Positions 7,641-17,300 are shown, counted from the stretch's first letter. The stretch: DNA of 64,000 nucleotides from Ruegeria_C sp041537925 (GCF_041537925.1 NZ_JBGOSH010000004.1:124001-188000), one strand, 5' to 3'. Translations and numbers: made by a program. The notes: generated by a model not told the origin, from the letters alone.

Positions 7641-9200
7641 ATGAACCAGAGCGCCACACGCAGGAAACGGGGCGGAGGCCGTGCCGGTGCCGCCGCCCGG
7701 CGGGGATCAGCGGTCATCGAGCAGATGCCCTGGCGCATCCCGGTCAATATCGACCGACCCGTCGAACCGCTTGGCCCCGAAGGCATCGAGGCCATCCATG
7801 ACGGCGCGATGCGCATCCTCGAAGAAATCGGAGTTGTCTTCCTGAACGAAGAAGCACTGGGCATCCTGCGCGAGGCCGGGTGCTCGGTCGAGGGTGACGT
7901 GGTGCGGATGGGCCGTGATTTCGTCATGGAGATGGTGGGCAAGGCCCCCAGCCAGTTCACGCTCACTCCGCGCAATCCCGACCGCCAGTTGACGGTGGGG
8001 GGCAATGCCATGTTGTTTGGCAATGTCTCTTCGCCGCCGAATTACTGGGATATGGAGATTGGCAAGAAGGTCTCGGGCAATCGCGAGCAATGCCGGAACC
8101 TGTTGAAGCTGACGCAATATTTCAACTGCATCCACTTCGCGGGCGGGTATCCGGTGGAGCCGGTCGATATCCATGCCTCGGTCCGGCATCTGGATGTGCT
8201 CTATGACAAACTGACGCTCAGCGACAAGGTGATGCACGCCTATTCGCTGGGCAAAGAACGGGTCGAAGACGTGATGGAGATGGTGCGCATCGCCGGGGGC
8301 TTGAGCGATGAAGAGTTCGAAGCTTCGCCGCGCATGTATACCAACATCAACTCGACCTCGCCGCTCAAGCACGACTACCCGATGATCGATGGTTGCCTCC
8401 GGCTGGCGCGGCGGGGACAGGCGATTGTGGTGACGCCCTTCACGCTGGCCGGTGCGATGGCGCCTGTCACGATGGCGGGTGCAGTGGCGCAATCGCTGGC
8501 CGAGGCGCTTTGCGCGATCGCACTATTTCAGTATGTCAGGCCGGGAATTCCCTGTGTTATCGGGACCTTCACGTCCAATGTTGACATGAAATCGGGCGCG
8601 CCTGCCTTTGGCACGCCGGAATATATGCGCTCCACCCAGATGACCGGACAGATGGCGCGGTTCTACGGCTTGCCGATGCGGTCCTCGGGCGTCTGCGCCG
8701 CAAATGTGCCTGATGGTCAGGCGATGTGGGAGACCTCGAATTCGCTCTGGGCGGCGGTGCAATCGGGCACCAACATGGTCTATCACGCGGCCGGATGGCT
8801 TGAGGGCGGGCTGATCGCCAGCCCCGAGAAGTTCATCATGGATTGCGAGATTCTACAGCATATTCAGCGCTATATGGAGCCTTCTGTAACCGCGACAACG
8901 CCTCAGGACATCGCGCTGGAGGCGATTAGCGAAGTCGGAAATGACGGTCATTTCTTTGGCATTCAACACACTCAGGACCGCTATAGCACAGCCTTCTACC
9001 AACCCTATCTGAGCGATTGGCGCAACTTCGAAGCTTGGGAAGAGGCAGGCGCAATCTGGACGGCGGAGCGTGCCCATCACATGTTCAAAGAGATCATCGG
9101 CGCGTTCGAGGCCCCGGCCATGGATGCGGGCATCCGTGACGAGTTGGCCGATTTCGTGGCACGCAGAAAGGCCGAAGGCGGCGCGCCCACTGATTTCTGA
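7641..9200 (+). CDS. Trimethylamine methyltransferase (MttB) family protein, non-pyrrolysine type
   Basis: A 519-residue member of the MttB superfamily, near full length for the family. Recognisable parts are AMRILEEIGVVFLNEEAL near the N-terminus, the barrel segments PHxxx-like TSPLKHDYPMIDG and ATxxG-like MVYHAAGWLEGGL, and the C-terminal GNDGHFFG(I)QHTQ then YLSDWRNFEAWEEAG. Methanogen MttB needs pyrrolysine at an amber codon; this gene has no internal stop, so it belongs to the non-Pyl group, of which some members demethylate glycine betaine or other quaternary amines. An Arg/Gly-rich N-terminus (RKRGGGRAGAAARRG) precedes the conserved domain. GGGAG is 7 bases before the ATG. No corrinoid protein or reductive activase is nearby, so the substrate is open. 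Confidence 0.88.
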   Translation: MNQSATRRKRGGGRAGAAARRGSAVIEQMPWRIPVNIDRPVEPLGPEGIEAIHDGAMRILEEIGVVFLNEEALGILREAGCSVEGDVVRMGRDFVMEMVGKAPSQFTLTPRNPDRQLTVGGNAMLFGNVSSPPNYWDMEIGKKVSGNREQCRNLLKLTQYFNCIHFAGGYPVEPVDIHASVRHLDVLYDKLTLSDKVMHAYSLGKERVEDVMEMVRIAGGLSDEEFEASPRMYTNINSTSPLKHDYPMIDGCLRLARRGQAIVVTPFTLAGAMAPVTMAGAVAQSLAEALCAIALFQYVRPGIPCVIGTFTSNVDMKSGAPAFGTPEYMRSTQMTGQMARFYGLPMRSSGVCAANVPDGQAMWETSNSLWAAVQSGTNMVYHAAGWLEGGLIASPEKFIMDCEILQHIQRYMEPSVTATTPQDIALEAISEVGNDGHFFGIQHTQDRYSTAFYQPYLSDWRNFEAWEEAGAIWTAERAHHMFKEIIGAFEAPAMDAGIRDELADFVARRKAEGGAPTDF

Positions 9201-9288
9201 CCCGAATATTTTTTGATCACCCTGGCATGTTGGGACTTTCTTAATCCTTTCGGCGCGACACTGTGCCGACGCAGATTGGGGTGAGGTC

Positions 9289-9876
9289 ATGCATGGGCTT
9301 ATAAACAGGGCGATCCAATCCTTCGTGTGCCACAGTTTTGGCCGCGAATGCTGGCTGCGGGTGACCGAAGCCGCCGAGCTCGGGTTTGTCGAATTCGAAC
9401 CGATGCTGGTCTATGAAAACAACTGTACCGACAAGCTGCTGGTTGAGATCGTGCGCGATCTGGGCCGCAACCGGCGCGACCTGTTGGAAGATCTTGGAAC
9501 ATATCTGGTCTCGAACCCCAATACCGAATCTCTGCGGCGCCTGTTGCGATTCGGTGGGGTAACCTATGTGGAATTCCTGCATTCGCTGGACGATCTGCCC
9601 GACCGGGCACGCATGGCGGTGTCCGACCTGACGCTGCCCGGGTTGGAATTGCGCGAGTACGCGCTTGGCCATTATACGCTGACTTGCCAGCCGGGTCTGC
9701 CGGGCTATGCCGATGTCATGACCGGTGTGCTGCGTGCCATGGCAGATGATTATGGCGCATTGGCGATCCTCGATCACAAGGGGGTGACGGGCAATGCCGA
9801 GATCATCGAGATCACCTTGATCGAAAGCTCTTTTGCCGAAGGGCGCAGTTTCGAATTGGGGGCGCGCGCGGGATGA
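9289..9876 (+). CDS. H-NOX (heme NO-binding)-like protein lacking the heme-binding residues
   Basis: A 195-residue protein of the H-NOX fold, starting MHGLINRAIQSF as these proteins do, with EDLGTYLV (about 67-74) and the FLHSLDDL helix (96-103). Aligning this helix by eye with Thermoanaerobacter H-NOX puts Pro104 at the proximal heme His (position 102 there). The YxSxR propionate-binding motif is also changed: the equivalent is Y129-T-L131-T-C133. The protein may not bind heme in the standard manner. It ends in an ATGA overlap with a diguanylate cyclase carrying an HNOBA-like domain, the usual partner of H-NOX. I infer that it still controls the cyclase, by some other signal. Confidence 0.85.
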   Translation: MHGLINRAIQSFVCHSFGRECWLRVTEAAELGFVEFEPMLVYENNCTDKLLVEIVRDLGRNRRDLLEDLGTYLVSNPNTESLRRLLRFGGVTYVEFLHSLDDLPDRARMAVSDLTLPGLELREYALGHYTLTCQPGLPGYADVMTGVLRAMADDYGALAILDHKGVTGNAEIIEITLIESSFAEGRSFELGARAG

Positions 9877-10892
9877 CCGAGGCCGAGCTTGGAGAAATGT
9901 TGGGGCGGCTTTGTCCGATGCATCTGACACTGAACGCCACCGGGCATGTGACAGAGGCCGGTGCCACAATCCGCAAGCTGCGCCCGGGCAGCAGCTTGCT
10001 GGGCGCGCGGTTTCTGGACCTGTTCGAGGTTTTGCGCCCGCGCCGCGTCATGTCGATGGAGGAACTGCTAACCGTGTCCGAAGGGCGGCTGCACCTGCGC
10101 TTCCGCGACGATCCGCAGACCGCGCTGAAGGCCAGTCTTGCACCGCTGGGAGAGGGGGCGGTGGTGAACATGTCGTTTGGTATCTCGCTTTTGGATGCGG
10201 TGGGCGATTACGGGCTCAGCGGGGCTGACTTCGCGCATACCGATCTGGCGATTGAACTGCTCTACTTGATCGAGGCGAAATCAGCCGCCATGGAGGCGTC
10301 GCGCAATCTCAATGCCCGGCTTCAGGGCGCCAAGATCGCCGCCGAGGAACAGGCGTTCTCCGACACGCTGACCGGCCTGAAGAATCGCCGCGCGCTGGAC
10401 CTGATCCTGCATCGCTATCTGGGCGCGGCAGTGCCGTTTGCGCTGATGCATGTGGATCTGGACTATTTCAAAACCGTCAACGACACGTTGGGCCATGCTG
10501 CGGGCGATCACGTGCTGCAACAGGTCGCGCGTATCATGGTGGACGTGACCCGCAGCGACGACACCGTGGCGCGGGTTGGCGGGGATGAGTTCGTGATTGT
10601 CTTTCCCAAGCTGCGGGACCGACATAAGCTGGACACGATCGCGAGACGGCTGATCGAACGTCTGGAAACTCCTATCGGTTATAATGCAGAGGAATGCCGC
10701 ATTTCCGGCAGCATGGGCACCGTGCTGTCCGACCAACTGACGGGGGTCGAGGCGGGCGAACTGCTGCATGCCGCCGATCTAGCACTTTATGCGGCCAAGC
10801 ATGGCGGTCGCGCCGGGCACCGATTCTTTGACCCGTCGATGATCGCGCCGCCTTTGCCCTGTGCCCCGGAACCCCCGGACTGCATCAATTGA
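9873..10892 (+). CDS. Diguanylate cyclase with H-NOX-associated (HNOBA-like) sensor domain
   Basis: A 339-residue protein. Residues 1-135 look like an HNOBA domain (as in soluble guanylate cyclases and H-NOX-linked kinases/cyclases): CPMHLTLNATGHV, a basic LRPG, FLDLFEVLRP, and the closing FAHTDLAIELLYLIEAK. A short coiled-coil linker (about 136-160) leads to a GGDEF domain with the active site GGDEF at 236-240 and an I-site RSDD at 227-230, so it should make c-di-GMP and be product-inhibited. The start ATG overlaps the H-NOX stop by 4 bases. No transmembrane segment is seen, so the pair is cytoplasmic. The final 15 residues are a Pro/Cys-rich tail. Confidence 0.9.
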   Translation: MTEAELGEMLGRLCPMHLTLNATGHVTEAGATIRKLRPGSSLLGARFLDLFEVLRPRRVMSMEELLTVSEGRLHLRFRDDPQTALKASLAPLGEGAVVNMSFGISLLDAVGDYGLSGADFAHTDLAIELLYLIEAKSAAMEASRNLNARLQGAKIAAEEQAFSDTLTGLKNRRALDLILHRYLGAAVPFALMHVDLDYFKTVNDTLGHAAGDHVLQQVARIMVDVTRSDDTVARVGGDEFVIVFPKLRDRHKLDTIARRLIERLETPIGYNAEECRISGSMGTVLSDQLTGVEAGELLHAADLALYAAKHGGRAGHRFFDPSMIAPPLPCAPEPPDCIN

Positions 10893-11048
10893 CCCGGCAT
10901 TGCACCGCAATCGGACCGGCGGATTTTCACGACCCTGTATGCGCGCACAAAGACGGGGGCTTGCGGCCCGCGAAGCCTGCGTCATAAACTCGCCGAAAGT
11001 GGTTAGGAGGCGCATCGCACCCCAACAGGGACGGGCGCCTGGGTGATT

Positions 11049-11756
11049 ATGCGGTTTCTCGTTGCGGCTTTCGCCTTCGTGCTTGTCACCCTGATTGGTG
11101 TCTCTGCCACGTTGCTTCTGCAATCGTGTGGTGTTCGCCTGCCGTTTTCCGACCGCGTGATCTCGTTCTGCGAAGACCCCGCGTCTGAACGTCTCCGGGC
11201 TGATCTGGCCCGGAGTGACGTCACCAATGCTGATCTGATCGCGCGGGTGAAACAATTGGAACACGAGCTGGCGCTCTATTACTGCAAGGCAGATCCGCCG
11301 CCCCCTCCGCCGCCGCCGCCACCCCCTCCGCCACCGCCACCGCCGAAACCCAAGACCCCCAGCGGGCTGGACCCGGACGCGTTCGACAACAAGGACATCT
11401 CGGTGATGGAGGGCTGCTGGGAGCTGTCATCGGATTATGCGGTGCGCGAAATCAACACCGGCAAGATCGAACGGTTCCGCTATTGGCGCATCTGTTTCGA
11501 CCGCAACGGCAACGGTACGCAGGTGATGCGCTCGACCGGTGGGATCCGCTGCGAGGGGCGTCTGTCCGGGCGGTTGCCTGGCAATGGCCGCCTGACAATG
11601 CGCGAGCCGGGTAACCTGCAATGCGACAACGGCTCGTCCATTTTCCGCCGCGACATAAATTGCAGCATCGACAATCGCGGCAACGCAAATTGCGATACCT
11701 ATCAACCGGAAACCAACGGCCGCAGCTCTGCAACGCTGCGGCGGGCGCGGAGGTAA
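11049..11756 (+). CDS. Membrane-anchored coiled-coil/polyproline protein, first gene of the Srf-type operon
   Basis: A 235-residue protein that I do not recognise as a named family. An N-terminal membrane segment (residues 4-25) is followed by a Cys (LLQSCG; a weak lipobox at best), a short coiled coil with LIARVKQLEHELALYYCK (63-80), a run of 17 prolines (83-99) coded by varied Pro codons, and a C-terminal domain of about 125 residues with six Cys (VMEGCWEL, WRICFDRNGNG, GGIRCEG, LQCDNG, DINCSID, NCDTY). This domain should lie in the periplasm. The coiled-coil/Cys module recurs in the next two proteins. The ATG at 11049 is preferred over GTG at 11043. The next gene starts 4 bases after the stop. 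Confidence 0.75.
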   Translation: MRFLVAAFAFVLVTLIGVSATLLLQSCGVRLPFSDRVISFCEDPASERLRADLARSDVTNADLIARVKQLEHELALYYCKADPPPPPPPPPPPPPPPPPKPKTPSGLDPDAFDNKDISVMEGCWELSSDYAVREINTGKIERFRYWRICFDRNGNGTQVMRSTGGIRCEGRLSGRLPGNGRLTMREPGNLQCDNGSSIFRRDINCSIDNRGNANCDTYQPETNGRSSATLRRARR

Positions 11757-11760
11757 CCTC

Positions 11761-13434
11761 ATGGCCAATCAGTTCCTGTCCAAGATCCGCGTGGCCCCGG
11801 ACGATTTCGTGCGGGCGGGTGACGTGCCGGTGCTGGAGCGTCACGCCGAATTGCAAGTGCTGCTGTCGGAACGGGCGGGGCCAGAAGTGGCGTGTTTGTT
11901 CGCCGAGCCGCTGATCAGCCGCGGCAATGACGAGGCTGCACCGACCGTTGCCTGGTATGCCGATGCGACCGGAGAGGCACAGCCGCTCAGCCGGTTGAGC
12001 CCCGCCGAGCAAGACCGGATCTCGGCCTATCTGTCCGACCATCTGCGACCGCTGCGGACGCTGGCCGAAGATCCGGCGCAGAGCGGTCTGGCCTGGGGCG
12101 CGCTGACCACTTTCGGGGCAGAAGATGTGATGGTGGCGGATGGCCGCCCCTTCATCGTGAACTGGGGACTGATGCCCGACGGGCGCGGGGCCAGCGCGGC
12201 AGCGCGGCCTGCGCATTTTGAAGCCACATTGGGCCGTTTCATGCGCCTGCCCACAGCTGCCCCGAAACCCTCAGTCGCGCCTGCGGTTGCTGTAGCGCCG
12301 GTGGCGGCACAGCCTCCGATCGATGACTCCGCGCCCCGGACCCGCCTGTCCCCATTGGCTTGGGTGCCGTTGCTCGTGCTGTTGCTGATCGCTGCGGCGG
12401 TGCTGTTCTGGCTCTTGCAGCCGGGCACAAGATTGTTGCCGAAAGAGCCGCCGCGCATAACCGAGGCCGGGACGCTGGAAGCGCAAAACGCGCTTAACGC
12501 CAGCCTGCGTGAGCGCATCGCTTCGCTGGAAACCGCGCTGGACGGTGCGATTTGTCGCGCCGATGGTGTGCTGATCCTGCCCGGTGGCCTGACACCCGAA
12601 GGCTTGCTGCCGCCCGCCGAGGGCACCGCATTCCCCGAACAGGCCGAAGCCGCCCCCGATGCGCTGCTGCCCAACAAGGCCGACCGCGTTCTGGTGCCCA
12701 ACCCCGAGGCGCCCGACCAGCCCGACGATCTGGTTAGCCATCTCGACAACCGCACTGTTCTGGTTCTGGCCGAGGGACCCTCCGGCGTTGCGGCAGGGTC
12801 GGGTTTTTCCATCGGTGACGGTCATATCCTGACAAACCAGCATGTCATCGACCTTGGCGCTGATACGCGTGTTGTGGTGATTGGTAAGGCCTTGCCCGAG
12901 CCTCAGGCGGCCACCGTTGTCAAGGCCTCCGGCCCGCTGGCCGAAACCGGCGACGATTTCGCGCTGTTGCAGATCGAGGCAAGTGATCTGCCCGGCTTCA
13001 CCTTTCATCAACCGCCATCGTCGCTGCGCCTGAGCAACGTGATTGCGGCGGGTTTTCCCGGAGACGTTCTGGAACTGGACCTCGATTTCGCCGGGCTGAT
13101 GCGCGGTGACGCGAGCGCTGTGCCGGCACTGACCGTGACCGATGGGATCGTGAACACTGAACAGCAACTGGCGCCGGACACCAATGTCCTGATGCATTCC
13201 GCACCGCTTAGCACTGGCAATTCCGGTGGTCCGCTGGTGGATATGTGCGGGCGGGTTGTGGGGATCAACAGTTTCGTGCGCAAGGGGCCGTTACAAAACC
13301 GCAGCTACGCGCTGGCAGTGCCGGATGTGCTGGAGTTCCTGCAAGGCACGCCGGCGCAGCCGGTGCTGACCGAGGAGGTCTGCGCGCCGCAGGTCCGCCC
13401 GCAAATCGCCCAATCGATCCCGACAGAGGAGTAA
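11761..13434 (+). CDS. SrfA-like cytoplasmic domain, TM anchor and trypsin-like serine protease
   Basis: A 557-residue single-pass membrane protein. Residues 1-165 are a soluble domain paralogous to that of the next gene (shared FAEP, EQD, and DGxPxIVxWG blocks). A Pro/Ala linker leads to the TM segment at 198-220, then a short coiled coil ending RIASLETALDGAICR (252-266), a Pro-rich linker and a periplasmic trypsin/HtrA-like domain (about 328-530). The catalytic triad is complete: His361 (TNQHV), Asp399 (GDDFALL) and Ser488 (GNSGGPL). It could process a partner of this operon or an external protein; the target is unknown. No PDZ domain is seen. It lies 4 bases after the preceding gene and 6 bases before the next. 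Confidence 0.85.
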   Translation: MANQFLSKIRVAPDDFVRAGDVPVLERHAELQVLLSERAGPEVACLFAEPLISRGNDEAAPTVAWYADATGEAQPLSRLSPAEQDRISAYLSDHLRPLRTLAEDPAQSGLAWGALTTFGAEDVMVADGRPFIVNWGLMPDGRGASAAARPAHFEATLGRFMRLPTAAPKPSVAPAVAVAPVAAQPPIDDSAPRTRLSPLAWVPLLVLLLIAAAVLFWLLQPGTRLLPKEPPRITEAGTLEAQNALNASLRERIASLETALDGAICRADGVLILPGGLTPEGLLPPAEGTAFPEQAEAAPDALLPNKADRVLVPNPEAPDQPDDLVSHLDNRTVLVLAEGPSGVAAGSGFSIGDGHILTNQHVIDLGADTRVVVIGKALPEPQAATVVKASGPLAETGDDFALLQIEASDLPGFTFHQPPSSLRLSNVIAAGFPGDVLELDLDFAGLMRGDASAVPALTVTDGIVNTEQQLAPDTNVLMHSAPLSTGNSGGPLVDMCGRVVGINSFVRKGPLQNRSYALAVPDVLEFLQGTPAQPVLTEEVCAPQVRPQIAQSIPTEE

Positions 13435-13440
13435 TGTCGG

Positions 13441-14358
13441 GTGTTTGAAGCACTGCTCACAACCACCACCTCGGAAGGGCTGCAACCGCTGGGTACGGCG
13501 GCGCAACGCTCTTATGAGCTGGTGACCGGCGCGTTGCGGCAACGACTGGGGGCAGACTATGCCTATCTACTGGCCGAGCCGGTCAGCACGCCCCATGGCG
13601 ACCGCATCGACTGGCACGCGCCGATGGCAGGGCAGCCGTTGCGCCTGTCTGATCTCGCGGCTGAAGAGCAGGACGCGCTCAAGGCGCGGCTGGGCGAAAT
13701 GATTGCCGCAATTCTGTCTGAAGCGGAGACGCTGGAGGCCGGGCCGGGCTCGGACGAGCGCCGCTTGGGCGAGGCGTTGCGCAACGCGGTGGAAATCCCG
13801 TCCGAGGACATGATCCACGTGATCCGCAGCGCTGATGGCGATCACCCGGTGCTGGTGCATTGGGCCTGGGTCAGCGGCGAGCGGATGGCTGTGCGCGGGG
13901 TGCTGACCAAAATGGTGCCGCGCGCGCAACCGCTCAGCGCGGTGCAATCCGGCCCGGTGGCCAGCGTCTGGACCAGCCCGGTCTGGTGGTGGTTGATCCT
14001 GCTGGGCTGGCTGCTGCTGGCGGCCCTGTTGGCGCTGATCCTCTATTTGATGATCCACCCTTGCGGGCTGAGCCCGTTTGGCCCAGATCATTGCCATGAA
14101 GAGACAGCGGAACTGTCGGCGGCCTATTCCGAGTATCAGGTGCTGGGCGACCGTGTCGCACGCCTGCAGCATGAGATCGCGTTGACTGACCGCGCCTGCA
14201 GGCCGGTGGTGCCGATTGCCCCCGCTGAGGCCCCTGCGGAACCCGCCGCGCCGCAGCCCGAGGAAGAAGGCGGGCTGTTGCCAAATCTCATCCAGAAAAT
14301 CAAGCGCTTGGCAGGGCTGGAGGATGCGTCCTACACTGTGCCCGAAGCGCCGAATTGA
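13441..14358 (+). CDS. SrfA-like single-pass membrane protein
   Basis: A 305-residue protein. Residues 1-160 form a cytoplasmic domain similar to that of the preceding protease protein (AYLLAEP, GDRIDWHAP, LSDLAAEEQDAL, VLVHWAWV). The GDRIDWxAP segment also resembles what I remember of enterobacterial SrfA, and the gene sits directly before srfB as srfA does in Salmonella, so SrfA-like is my best call. A TM segment (182-204) is followed by two Cys (HPCG, DHCHE), a coiled coil with RVARLQHEIALTDRACR (238-254), an Ala/Pro linker and a short amphipathic tail. Translation starts at GTG, 9-14 bases after GAGGAG at the end of the upstream gene. Confidence 0.7.
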   Translation: MFEALLTTTTSEGLQPLGTAAQRSYELVTGALRQRLGADYAYLLAEPVSTPHGDRIDWHAPMAGQPLRLSDLAAEEQDALKARLGEMIAAILSEAETLEAGPGSDERRLGEALRNAVEIPSEDMIHVIRSADGDHPVLVHWAWVSGERMAVRGVLTKMVPRAQPLSAVQSGPVASVWTSPVWWWLILLGWLLLAALLALILYLMIHPCGLSPFGPDHCHEETAELSAAYSEYQVLGDRVARLQHEIALTDRACRPVVPIAPAEAPAEPAAPQPEEEGGLLPNLIQKIKRLAGLEDASYTVPEAPN

Positions 14359-14379
14359 AGCCCGAATTGAGAGACGTGA

Positions 14380-17300
14380 ATGCAAAGCAGTGAACACCTA
14401 GCCCGGTTGGTCGATTGGCGCGACGAGGTGACGCTTGTGCCCTATTCGGGCGTGCAAATTCTCGATTTCGGATTCCGTTTGGATCAGGTCGAGGTCAAGA
14501 ACGCGCGGTTCATCGAACGTCAGGTCGGCGGCGATGACGCCAATGAGGAATGGGCGTTGATGCCGCTCACCGGCGACGCCGAGACCGATGAGGCGATAGA
14601 AGAGGCCGCACGCGACGATGACGACTCCTATTCGGTGCGTCCCATAGCTGCGTTAGAACCATTTCTGTCGAAATGGGTGCCGGTGCCGGTGCTGCGCATC
14701 AAGACGGATCGTGGCCCGGGTGGCGAGGAACGCTTCGATCCCGGCCCCTCGACCTGGGCGCGGATGCGGGTGGTGGAACTGGACAGCCCCGAGGGCGAAG
14801 GCGGCAATACCCATCGCGTGCAACTGGCCATCGATACCGCCTTGATCGAGGCCGCACAGGCGGACCGCTATCTGGCGCCCGAGCGCGCGGATGCCGAGAA
14901 ATCCCGCGAGTTCCGCTTCGTGTCCGATCCTGCGCATATGGACTGGTTCCTGCGCCGGTTGGACAGCGACGGCGACGGGCAGGCGCTTGATCTGCAGAAG
15001 TGGGTGTCCGACTGGCTGGAGGAGGCGTTTATCGCCTTCAAGCGCGCAGAACGGCCCGGCAGGCGGATCACCCCTGACACGCTGCCACACAAATTCGAGC
15101 ATTGGGCGCGCTATCTTGCGTTTCTGCGGCTGGTCAATCATGCGGTTAGCGTGCCACGTCTGCGGCTGGCCAACACCGTCTCGCAGCGCGACGGGATGAC
15201 GCCGGTGGATGTGGAACTGGTGCTGGATGTGGGCAATTCGCGTACCTGCGGCATCCTGATAGAGCGGTTCCCGGGCGAGACGCGGCTGGATCTGGCGCGA
15301 TCATATCCTCTGGAAGTCCGCGACCTGTCGCAGCCCGAGCGGACCTATTCGGGCCTCTTCGAAAGCCGAGTGGAGTTCTCCGAGTTCCGCATGGGCGACG
15401 AACGCTTTGCCAGCCGCTCGGGCCGACGCAACGCCTTCATCTGGCCCAGCTTCGTGCGTACCGGACCCGAGGCGCTGCGGCTCGTCGCAGGCGAGGAGGG
15501 GACCGAGACGGCCTCGGGTCTTTCGAGTCCCAAACGCTATCTCTGGGATGACACGCCCTTGCAGCAGGACTGGCGGTTCCATCACCACTCCGATCCCAAC
15601 AACCTGCCGAAATCGCTGCGGGCGGGGATGCGGTTTCTAAATGAAAACGGCGATGTGCTGGAACAGATCGCCGCCGATGAAAAGGCCCGGCTGCGCCCGC
15701 GCGGCAAATCGCAAACCAACCCGGCGATCCGGCCCCGGTTTGCGCGCGCCTCGCTCTTCGGCTTCATGCTGGCCGAGATCATCGCCCATGCGCTGATCCA
15801 AGTGAACGCGCCCGCAAGCCGGGCGCGGCGGGCGCAATCGGAACTGCCGCGCCGCCTTGACCGGATCATACTGACCCTGCCCACCGCGACCACCGCGCAG
15901 GAACAGGCGATAATCCGGTCCAAGGCCAAGGGTGCGCTATCGCTGGTGTGGTCGCTGATGGGGCTAAGCTCGGGCGAAAGCGCGATCTCGCAGCCCCCCG
16001 AACTGATCGTGGAATGGGACGAGGCCAGCTGCACGCAGCTTGTCTATCTCTATTCAGAACTCACCCAAAAATTCGATGGCCGAATCGACCGGTTCCTTGA
16101 GCTCAAAGGCCGCCCGCGCGCGCGCTCCGACGGGGCTGATCCGACGCCGTCGTTGCGTTTGGCCTCCATTGACATCGGTGGCGGCACAACCGACCTGATG
16201 GTCACCACCTATTGGGGCGAGGCGGGGCGTGTGCTGCACCCGCGCCAGACTTTCCGCGAGGGGTTCCGCGTGGCCGGTGACGAGTTGTTGCAACGGGTCA
16301 TCGCCTCGATCATCCTGCCGGGACTGCAAACGGCGATCGAGGTGAGCGGCGGGCGCTACGCCGCCGAGAAGATCCGAGAGTTATTCGCGGGCGATACCGG
16401 TGGCCTCGATCAGCAGAGCATCCAGAAACGGCGGCAATTTGCGCTGCGCGTGCTGATGCCGCTGGCTGTGGCTATTCTGGAGGCCTGTGAGACCGCAGAT
16501 GAGTTTGCCCCGCTCGATCTGACGATTGCCGATATCCTGCCACTGTCGGACAGCGGTGATGCCAGCCTGCCGGATGTGCTGACCGACTATATCGAACAAC
16601 CCGCCCGAACGCTTGGCGCTGAGGAGTTCCATCTGCGCGATGTGGTACTGTCCTTCAGCCGGGACGAGGTGGATGCCATCGCCCGCGAGGTGCTGCAAAA
16701 GGCGCTGGGCAATATGGGCGAGGTGATCGCGCATCTGGGTGTCGACGTGGTGCTGATCACCGGGCGTCCATCGCGCCTGCCTGCGGTACGCGCGATCCTG
16801 CAGGAGATGATGGTAGTGCCGCCGCACAGGCTGATCCCGATGCACAGCTACAAGACCGGGCGATGGTACCCGTTCCGCGATCCGGTGACCCAGCGCATCG
16901 GCGATCCGAAATCCACGGTCGCAGTGGGTGGCATGCTGATCGCGCTCAGCGAGGCACGCATCCCTAACTTCAAAGTGATGACCGGAGCCTTCCGCATGCG
17001 CTCCACCGCCCGCTATATCGGTGAAATGGATACATCGGGGCAAATTCTGGCAGATCGCGTGTTGTTTTCTGAGGTTGATCTGGACGCGGGTAAATCAGCG
17101 CAGGATCTTGAGGCAAGCGTGAAGATGTATACGCCGATCCATCTGGGCGCGCGGCAGTTGCCGCTGGAACGCTGGACGACGACACCGCTCTATCGGCTGG
17201 ATTTCGCGACCCAGTCGGCGCAGGGCCGGGCACCCTTGAATGTCACGTTTGAGCGCACAGAGTTTGACGGGGACAGCGATGTGGAAACCTCCGACACCGT

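Noticed and set aside
11295..11345. Polyproline run as a sequencing or assembly artefact
   Set aside because: The codons are mixed, the frame stays open, and Cys-rich sequence follows in the same frame.
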